From assembly GCA_023396255.1 (NCBI GenBank), contig JAEWWU010000003.1:1-14885 (forward strand): DNA of 14,885 bases, read 5' to 3'. Below the pieces are notes generated by a model. That model worked only from the letters and a program-made list of their open reading frames with translations, did not search any database and was not told the origin of the DNA. This stretch comes from Bacteroidota bacterium (GTDB taxonomy: Bacteria; Bacteroidota; Bacteroidia; Bacteroidales; Porphyromonadaceae). Below are positions 1-5,908 of this stretch, piece after piece; positions within the stretch are counted from its first letter, which is position 1; each line of letters begins with the position of its first letter. The position numbers were made by a program, and so were the translations under genes.

Positions 1-1
1 G

Positions 2-74
2 AGCGGAAGACGGGGCTCAAACCCGCGACCCTCAGCTTGGAAGGCTGATGCTCTATCAACTGAGCTACTTCCGC
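2..74 (-). tRNA. tRNA-Gly (anticodon TCC)
   Basis: On the minus strand this folds as a complete 73-nt cloverleaf. The acceptor halves GCGGAAG and CTTCCGC pair, the D arm is GCTC/GAGC, the anticodon stem TCAGC/GCTGA closes the loop CTTCCAA, and the T arm is GCGGG/CCCGT (one G-T pair). The loop places TCC at the anticodon, reading GGA and probably GGG glycine codons. The discriminator base is U, as usual for bacterial tRNA-Gly. CCA is not encoded. It lies 26 nt downstream of tRNA-Tyr on the same strand, so the two are probably processed from one transcript. Confidence 0.96.
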
Positions 75-100
75 ATTGTTTCTCTGTTTTTGAAGGAGGG

Positions 101-183
101 TGGGCAGTGATGGATTCGAACCACCGAAGGCGTAAGCCAGCTGAGTTACAGTCAGCCCCATTTGGCCACTCTGGTAACTGCCC
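101..183 (-). tRNA. tRNA-Tyr (anticodon GTA)
   Basis: On the minus strand this is an 83-nt class II tRNA. The acceptor halves GGGCAGT and ACTGCCC pair and the discriminator is A. The anticodon loop CTGTAAC carries GTA, and the long variable arm typical of bacterial tRNA-Tyr follows. The T loop contains GGTTCGAATCC. CCA is not encoded. The order Tyr then Gly matches the tyr-gly-thr-tuf arrangement known from many bacteria, so tRNA-Thr and tuf are expected beyond the left edge; that part is inference. Confidence 0.96.
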
Positions 184-241
184 AAGGTCCTGCGCCATTT
201 TTCCGAACGTCTTTCAGAAACACTAACCTTCAAAACCGATG

Positions 242-271
242 CAAAGTTAGTGCTTTTTTTTTACTGTGCAA
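242..271 (-). promoter_or_regulatory. candidate Bacteroidetes-type promoter of the tRNA operon
   Basis: Reading the minus strand, TAACTTTG (249 down to 242) matches the Bacteroidetes -7 consensus TAnnTTTG exactly. A TTG (271 down to 269) lies 19 nt upstream, the usual distance for the -33 element. Transcription would start near 237, about 54 nt before tRNA-Tyr. An inverted repeat, CACTAAC at 221-227 and GTTAGTG at 246-252, overlaps the -7 box and could be an operator or chance. No experimental start is known. Confidence 0.55.
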
Positions 272-612
272 TAGGTCGAGAATTTTTTTGCCCGTTTTTT
301 CTCTTATCTACAGTTTGCTTAGCCTCCTCGTTAATGGTGAAAAGAAATCTATGCTCCGATGGAGGCGAGATTCTGAGCAATGAGGTGTGTTGTATGAAAT
401 ATGTGACCTTGGTGTATACATCCAAGCTGCGAACAATGGGCAGGTAGTTTTGTTATCCTTTGCTTGGAAGACCTTGCTTCGATGCTTTCGGAAAAGATTG
501 AGGAGACCATTATTATATAGCACCGCACAGAATAGCCAATAAATTCTGTCCAACAAAAGAGTATGTGAAACACTGTTCGGATGGCTCTCTCAATTTGCTT
601 GGACAGAAAATA

Positions 613-721
613 TATTTTCTTGGACGGAATAAAAATTAGCAGGGAATTATCCAAAATTAGTTCCCTTAAAATCGACAATTAGTTCCCTGCAAATTGACGA
701 TTAGTAGGGAAATATCAAAGG
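613..721. repeat. left copy of the repeat module with 22-nt array
   Basis: Positions 613-665 match 14151-14203 at 48 of 53 bases without gaps. Within and after this, ATTAG recurs at 635, 656, 678 and 700, giving units of 21, 22 and 22 nt. Units at 656 and 678 carry ATTAGTTCCCT and agree at 18 of 22 positions. Units at 635 and 700 carry ATTAG(C/T)AGGGAA, the same hexamer core in the other orientation. AGGGAA 641-646 can pair with TTCCCT 661-666, and TTCCCT 683-688 with AGGGAA 706-711, so the array can form two hairpins. Function unknown. Confidence 0.8.
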
Positions 722-979
722 AGACTTCTACCCAAGTGCCTGTGTGGGGCAATAACAAGACCCGTTTTGTTCCAAGGAAGACGATATGGGTCTAATCGAG
801 GCAAAGATCATTGTCGTATATAAAGACAGGGAGCAGGATGTTGTTTTAAGGAAAATCGGATTTGAGATTCAGGGCGATTGGACAAACCACTACTAAGTAT
901 TGATGTTGTTGGATCTTCGAAGAAAATATTGCATCGGGAAATGCTTTGGCCTTCATAATTATAAGCTGTATATAATCAT

Positions 980-987
980 TATCTTTG
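980..987 (+). promoter_or_regulatory. perfect -7 box directly before the GH3 start codon
   Basis: TATCTTTG matches TAnnTTTG exactly and ends only 4 nt before the ATG at 992. In Bacteroidetes promoters initiation falls a few bases past this box, so the transcript would start at or next to the start codon. I see no good TTG element 19 nt upstream; the nearest TTTG (945-948) is about 31 nt away. The box is clear, the promoter function is inferred. Confidence 0.5.
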
Positions 988-991
988 CCTT

Positions 992-3900
992 ATGAATGGA
1001 AAGATAATATGCATCAATCGGTGGTTACTTTGGGGAGTTTGCTTTTTCTTTTGTTTTTTCTCTTCTAACGGGCAGGAATTGCCCATACTTCGGGGAGCGA
1101 TAACTCGGCAGGCTCAAAGGAGTATCGACTCTTTATTGGGTCGAATGACCATCGAGGAACAAATAGGGCAACTTATTATGCCGGTTATAGAGCCCCGTTA
1201 TACTCCGAACAAGGTTGCTGAATACAAAAAACTTCTTCGGGATTGTAAAGCGGGGGGCTTGCTTTATCGTAAAGGAGACCCTTTTGATCAATATCGTCTC
1301 AGCCGAGAACTGCAAACCGCTTCTCCCATCTCTCTTTTGATTTCGGCCGATGCCGAATGGGGATTGGCTATGAGACTGAGCAATACCATTCGTTACCCGC
1401 GAATGATGGCATTGGAAGGTCTGGAAGAGCAAGAGTTGTATAATTACGGGCGGCATATGGCAGAGCAATGCCAAGTGATGGGTATTCATATCAATTTTTC
1501 TCCCGTTCTGGATGTAAATAATAATCCCATCAATCCGGTGATAGGAACGCGTAGTTTTGGTAGTGATGTGCGTTCTGTGGTGCGTTCCGGTTTGGCTTAT
1601 GCTCAAGGGTTGGAAGATGGAGGAGTGTTGTCCGTTGCCAAACATTTTCCCGGGCACGGCAACACATCTACAGATTCTCATAAGACTTTGCCTGTTGTTT
1701 CCGGCTCCTTGACCTCTCTTAAAAAGACCGAATTAGAGCCTTTTCGTAGGTACATAGAATCGCAATTGGGCGGAATTATGGTGGCACACCTTTCTGTGCC
1801 AGCATTAGAGCCCAATAGACAAACCCCATCTTCACTAAGCAAGAAAATAATTACAGACCTCTTACAAAAAGAGATGGGCTTTTCTGGGTTGGTATTTACC
1901 GATGGATTGGAAATGCAAGGCGTATTGGGTGCAGATGGAATTGTACCTATTTCGGTTCGTGCGATTTTGGCAGGAAATGACATCCTCTTGGGACCCATAG
2001 CTCCTGTACAAACCTATAAGGAATTGCTCAAGGCTTATCAAAGTGGAGTATTGCCGACTTCTCTTATTCGGGAAAAATGTCGCAAAATATTGACTTTTAA
2101 GTTGGCTTTATGCGGAACCTTGCGAGGTGTAGAGGTTTCTAAAACACCTCTTTATACACAACGAAACGACTTTTTGAAAGCCTTAAACACTCCTTCACAT
2201 TGGGATGCAGCCAATAGCCTTTGGCTCTACTCTGTGAAATCAATCCATTCACAACGTGGTGTAATACCCTTTCCACAGGGAATGCTCGGCAATACATCAT
2301 TTGGAGTGTTGGAAGTCAATGACAAGAATCAGGGCGGAACGGCTTTTTCCGATGCTTTGCGAGAAGTAGGAGCCAAAAGTGTTCAAAGTTATTCATTGAC
2401 TCGCAAATCTTCGGAACAAGAAATCGATCGAATTCAAAAACAACTTGCCGAAGAGGCGGAGGTTATTTTCGTCAATGTTAACAAGGCTTCCAATACCACT
2501 TATGCTCAGTCTTTGGTGCAACGACTTTGTAAATTGCCTCGAAAAAAGGTAATTGTAACATTTTTTACTTCTCCTTTTGCCTTGGAGTCTTGGAAGAAGA
2601 GTGCCTCGCAAGCCTCTGTTTCTTTATTAGCTTACGAGAATACGTCCGAGGCAAAACGAGCGGCAGTGGCAAAATTATTCGGATTGAAGACTACTCAATT
2701 GGCTCCTTTGGGGCAGATGGCATTGAGCCAAGTTGCGAGTTTGAAGCAGAAAACCAAGAAACAGCCGAGAGAGGTAGATAATGAACGATTTATTGAAGTC
2801 GCCAATATAGCCCTCAATGGAATTAAAAACAGAGCTTATCCGGGTTGTCAAATAGCTGTTATACACAAAGGCCGGGTGGTATATAACAAGGCTTTTGGAA
2901 CTATTGACTATACTCCGAAAGCCCCTGTCGTTTCTGTGCAAACTTTGTACGATATAGCCTCTGTCACCAAAATATTGGCAACAACCCCGGCCGTAATGCA
3001 ATTGATTGAACAAGGACAGGTAAACTTAAATGATCGGGTTGAAAAGTTTTTGCCGGAGTTTAGAGAATCGGAGGTTGGGCTCATAACAGTAAAAGAATTG
3101 CTGTTGCATCAAAGCGGATTAGTCCCTACCATAAATTTTTATTTAGATCTACTACAAACAACAGATCAGGATACATCTTTACTGAGTTACAAAGCGTATC
3201 CCGATTGGATTCAGATAGATACCAATGTGTGGGGAAATCCCAACACCGTGTATAACGATCTTTTTGTGCATAAGGAAAAGGATGCTACCTTTTCGAGAAT
3301 GTTGAACGAAAGTTTATACATAACTCCGAACTTTTATGCTCAAATGGTCAAGACCATCATCAATACCCCATTGTCTCGAAACAAAGGGTATCGCTATTCA
3401 GATATTGGTTTTTTGTTGTTGGGGCGCATTGTGGAAGAGGTTACTCGTCAGCCCCTTGATAAGTATGTAGAGGGTAATATCTTTTATCCTTTGGGCTTGG
3501 AAAGCATTTGTTACAATCCTTTGAACAGATCCTTCTTGATGGCGGATATAGCTCCTACTCAAAATGATTTGCTTTTTCGAAAGTCTCTAATCAGAGGAGT
3601 GGTAGAAGATGAAATGGCTGCTTGTATGGGTGGAGTTTGTGGTAATGCCGGTCTATTTGCCAACGCTTTGGATGCAGCTCAGGTTGCTTATGCTTTTCTC
3701 AACAAAGGACAAGGGATGAATGGCGGTCGAATAGTGAAAGGTAAAACAGTAGAGCTGTTTCTTAAAACAAAAGGCATTGGAGGGAAACGAAGTTTGGGAT
3801 TTATGAACAATTACAAGAACAACTCTAATTTGCCGGAGATGGCTTCGGGGCAGACCTATGGTCATACTGGATTTACGGGAACTGCAGTTTGGGTAGACCC

Positions 3901-4024
3901 GGAAAAAGAGTTGGTATTTGTCTTTTTGAGTAATCGTACTCATCCCACCAGGCTGAACAAACGTCTTATAAGTGACGGAATAAGACCATTGCTCTTACAA
4001 GAAGTTTACAAGGCGATTGCTTAA
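992..4024 (+). CDS. secreted GH3 beta-N-acetylhexosaminidase / serine beta-lactamase-fold fusion protein
   Basis: A 1010-residue two-domain protein of a type common in Bacteroidetes. Residues 1 to about 27 form a signal peptide with a hydrophobic core (WLLWGVCFFFCFF), so the protein acts in the periplasm or at the surface. Residues about 45-375 are a family 3 glycoside hydrolase of the NagZ type: the loop KHFPGHGNTSTDSH (217-230) supplies the Asp-His acid/base pair and Asp304 in FTDGLEMQGV is the expected nucleophile. A middle region (about 390-580) corresponds to the GH3 C-terminal sandwich domain. Residues about 595-1005 are a class C beta-lactamase/penicillin-binding fold with SVTK (Ser657, Lys660), YSD (Tyr802) and HTG (958-960) all present. 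Likely substrates are GlcNAc-containing wall or glycan fragments; the serine-hydrolase substrate is unknown. ATG 992 is preferred because the next in-frame Met (residue 52) would remove the signal peptide. The aminotransferase gene follows after 35 nt. Confidence 0.9.
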   Translation: MNGKIICINRWLLWGVCFFFCFFSSNGQELPILRGAITRQAQRSIDSLLGRMTIEEQIGQLIMPVIEPRYTPNKVAEYKKLLRDCKAGGLLYRKGDPFDQYRLSRELQTASPISLLISADAEWGLAMRLSNTIRYPRMMALEGLEEQELYNYGRHMAEQCQVMGIHINFSPVLDVNNNPINPVIGTRSFGSDVRSVVRSGLAYAQGLEDGGVLSVAKHFPGHGNTSTDSHKTLPVVSGSLTSLKKTELEPFRRYIESQLGGIMVAHLSVPALEPNRQTPSSLSKKIITDLLQKEMGFSGLVFTDGLEMQGVLGADGIVPISVRAILAGNDILLGPIAPVQTYKELLKAYQSGVLPTSLIREKCRKILTFKLALCGTLRGVEVSKTPLYTQRNDFLKALNTPSHWDAANSLWLYSVKSIHSQRGVIPFPQGMLGNTSFGVLEVNDKNQGGTAFSDALREVGAKSVQSYSLTRKSSEQEIDRIQKQLAEEAEVIFVNVNKASNTTYAQSLVQRLCKLPRKKVIVTFFTSPFALESWKKSASQASVSLLAYENTSEAKRAAVAKLFGLKTTQLAPLGQMALSQVASLKQKTKKQPREVDNERFIEVANIALNGIKNRAYPGCQIAVIHKGRVVYNKAFGTIDYTPKAPVVSVQTLYDIASVTKILATTPAVMQLIEQGQVNLNDRVEKFLPEFRESEVGLITVKELLLHQSGLVPTINFYLDLLQTTDQDTSLLSYKAYPDWIQIDTNVWGNPNTVYNDLFVHKEKDATFSRMLNESLYITPNFYAQMVKTIINTPLSRNKGYRYSDIGFLLLGRIVEEVTRQPLDKYVEGNIFYPLGLESICYNPLNRSFLMADIAPTQNDLLFRKSLIRGVVEDEMAACMGGVCGNAGLFANALDAAQVAYAFLNKGQGMNGGRIVKGKTVELFLKTKGIGGKRSLGFMNNYKNNSNLPEMASGQTYGHTGFTGTAVWVDPEKELVFVFLSNRTHPTRLNKRLISDGIRPLLLQEVYKAIA

Positions 4025-4059
4025 TATATTGATGCAATTAGAATATAGAATACATAATA

Positions 4060-5094
4060 ATGAACACGACAAAAAAAGAAAAGGTTATTTCAGAGAAAAG
4101 TAAGATGATCGATTTTTCGTCCACGGTGTGGTACGACCAGGCCTATGAAAATCTTACCGAACATTTGCGTGGCATATTAACAGAGGGCATACAGAGTTAT
4201 CCGGAGAGAGATAATAAAACATTGCGCACAATGTTGGCTAAACGCAACGATTTGCACCCGGATAATATCGTTGTACTGAATGGCCGTACGGGAGCCTTTT
4301 ATCGTATAGCGCAAGCTTTTTCTGGTTCTACGGCTGCTATTATGACCCCTTCGTATGGTCTCTATGAAGAAGCAACAGCCATACACGGATGGAAACACAA
4401 GTTTTTGCCCAATACGCTAAATACAGACGAAATAGACCTCGAAGGATGTGATTTTTGTTGGATTTCTTCTCCCAATAATCCGGATGGGAAATACCGCTCT
4501 CGGGTTGAACTTCTTAAACTCATTGCTGCATATCCTAATGTTCGATTTGTATTGGACCAGTCCTACTTCTCTTTTACGACGACCCCTATTATTAACCTCA
4601 ATGATGTTAATAATTATCCCAACATCATAATCGTGCGTTCCTTTACCCACGCTTATGGATTGCCGGGTTTACGAGTGGGGTACATTGTGGCAAACAAAGA
4701 GGTAGCCAAAACGATAGGCAAATTTGTGGAACCGTGGTCTGTAAATACACTGGCCGTAGAAGCGGTCAAATATATTTTGATTCATCCGGCCCAATTTACT
4801 TTGCCTATACGCAAATGGCAGCGCAATACACACGAATTGATGAATAAACTGCGCGTCATAGACGGCTTGGAGGTAATCCATTCGGATACTCCTTTCTTTT
4901 TGGTTCGGTTGGATAACCATAAGGCTTCAACTGTTGTGCAAAGGTTGCGCTCAGAATACTGTATGGAGATTTGCGATGCAAGTTGTTTTAGGGGGTTAGA
5001 TGATCGATATCTCCGCATTACAGCTCGTGGAGAGGAACAGAACAACTTACTCATTGAGGCTTTGCATAATATTCTTTCGGAAGATTTAGTGTAA
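4060..5094 (+). CDS. CobD/HisC-like class I/II aminotransferase-fold protein lacking the PLP lysine
   Basis: A 344-residue fold-type I PLP-enzyme homologue with the order seen in HisC and threonine-phosphate decarboxylase CobD. YPERDNKTLRTMLA (47-60) and NGRTGAF (74-80) form the N-terminal substrate/phosphate region. SPNNPDG (137-143) holds the PLP-ring Asn, LDQSY (165-169) holds the Asp that pairs with the pyridine nitrogen, and PWSVNTLAV (225-233) and Arg323 near the C terminus are typical of the family. The lysine motif, SLTK..(A/G)(I/L)PGLR.GY in CobD-like enzymes, reads SFTHAYGLPGLRVGY (194-208), so His197 (codon CAC at 4648-4650) replaces the Schiff-base lysine. Without it normal transamination or decarboxylation is not expected. 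The reading frame is intact and everything around the site is conserved. No cobalamin or histidine genes are nearby, so a pathway cannot be assigned. The stop is 15 nt before the glycosyltransferase start, indicating an operon. Confidence 0.85.
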   Translation: MNTTKKEKVISEKSKMIDFSSTVWYDQAYENLTEHLRGILTEGIQSYPERDNKTLRTMLAKRNDLHPDNIVVLNGRTGAFYRIAQAFSGSTAAIMTPSYGLYEEATAIHGWKHKFLPNTLNTDEIDLEGCDFCWISSPNNPDGKYRSRVELLKLIAAYPNVRFVLDQSYFSFTTTPIINLNDVNNYPNIIIVRSFTHAYGLPGLRVGYIVANKEVAKTIGKFVEPWSVNTLAVEAVKYILIHPAQFTLPIRKWQRNTHELMNKLRVIDGLEVIHSDTPFFLVRLDNHKASTVVQRLRSEYCMEICDASCFRGLDDRYLRITARGEEQNNLLIEALHNILSEDLV

Positions 5095-5109
5095 GAGGAG
5101 ACCCTTCTT

Positions 5110-5853
5110 ATGTGCGAAATAAAGTTATCTATCATAACCGTTTGTTATAATGCAGAGCAGGCGATTGTGTCTACTCTAAAGTCGATAGCTTGTCAGAATT
5201 ATTCACACATAGAGTATATCGTTATCGATGGGGCTTCGACAGATGGAACTCTCCAATTGGTTAGGCAGTATATGCCCAATGCTTACATCGTAAGCGAGCC
5301 TGATCGTGGGTTATATGATGCTATGAATAAGGGCATTAAAGTTGCTACAGGACATTATCTGTGGTTTGTTAATGCTGGAGATGCTATTCGCTCGGCTGCA
5401 ACAGCACAAGAAATTGTGTCACAAGCAGAGGCGAAAAGGAGGGCGGAGGGATTTCTGCCTGGAGTGATCTATGGAGATACTATGATTGTAGACGACAACC
5501 AAAAAGACTTACATCTGCGCAGATTGAGACCTCCCAAAGAACTTTCGTCCCAATCTTTTAGGAAGGGAATGTTGGTTTGTCATCAGGCGTTTTTGGCTCA
5601 TAGAGATTTGGTGACTGACTACGATTTGCGGTACAGATTTTCGGCAGATTTCGATTGGTGTATAAGAGTTCTACAGCAAAGTAGGTGCAATTTGTTTATT
5701 CCTTCGATTGTAGCAAATTACCTCAAGGGGGGATTAACGACCAAGAATAGAATGCGTTCTTTGGTTGAAAGATTTAAGATTATGAGTCATCATTATGGTG
5801 TGGTTGTGACCATTTTGGATCATCTTTCTTTTGTTCTTTATCCTCGTAGATGA
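5110..5853 (+). CDS. family 2 glycosyltransferase (WcaE-like)
   Basis: A 247-residue GT-A fold glycosyltransferase. The N terminus LSIITVCYNAE (6-16) is the usual first strand of the nucleotide-sugar domain. IDGASTDGT (39-47) is the uridine-binding motif, and SEPDRGLYDAMNKGI (62-76) and FVNAGD (86-91, in the DxD position) complete the donor and metal site. YGD (121-123), CHQA (157-160) and SADFDW (178-183) belong to the acceptor side seen in exopolysaccharide-type GT2 proteins such as WcaE. There is no transmembrane segment, so it acts in the cytoplasm or at the inner membrane face. It probably adds a sugar to a surface glycan or lipid-linked precursor; the sugar cannot be told from sequence. 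The start is preceded by AAGAGGAGA, an unusually good Shine-Dalgarno-like stretch for this phylum. No other polysaccharide genes are in the window, so it may be an orphan transferase. Confidence 0.88.
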   Translation: MCEIKLSIITVCYNAEQAIVSTLKSIACQNYSHIEYIVIDGASTDGTLQLVRQYMPNAYIVSEPDRGLYDAMNKGIKVATGHYLWFVNAGDAIRSAATAQEIVSQAEAKRRAEGFLPGVIYGDTMIVDDNQKDLHLRRLRPPKELSSQSFRKGMLVCHQAFLAHRDLVTDYDLRYRFSADFDWCIRVLQQSRCNLFIPSIVANYLKGGLTTKNRMRSLVERFKIMSHHYGVVVTILDHLSFVLYPRR

Positions 5854-5908
5854 GGGGCATTCGGTTTGTGCAGATGGTAAAGTAATCTGAGCAAAAAAGA
5901 GGGGGTAT

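Larger units (their letters stand above)
184..991. other. gene-poor intergenic stretch with repeat material
   Basis: About 800 bases with no convincing gene. It holds the minus-strand tRNA promoter (242-271), a 16-bp palindrome (605-620), a 22-nt-period repeat array (635-721) inside a 53-nt module shared with the right end of the window, a second shared stretch (777-812), and the promoter box of the GH3 gene (980-987). Open frames here, such as 162-383 or 349-678 on the opposite strand, overlap the tRNA promoter or the repeats, match no family I know and look like chance frames. A 36-codon frame at 786-896 might be a remnant of a lost gene but is not recognisable. Confidence 0.6.

Noticed and set aside
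250..447. Possible small protein containing a GREFF-type segment, like short Porphyromonas hypothetical proteins
   Set aside because: The frame starts inside the tRNA promoter on the opposite strand, and the similarity is only a few residues.
635..721. CRISPR array
   Set aside because: Units are only 21-22 nt with no separate spacers, cores flip orientation, there are only four units, and no cas genes are present.
1133..1681. Long antisense frames opposite the GH3, PriA and thrS genes
   Set aside because: They are shadows of well-supported genes, with Cys/His/Ser-rich translations and no family resemblance.
4060..5094. Calling this gene hisC or cobD outright
   Set aside because: The PLP lysine is missing and there are no histidine or cobalamin genes nearby, so a specific symbol would mislead.
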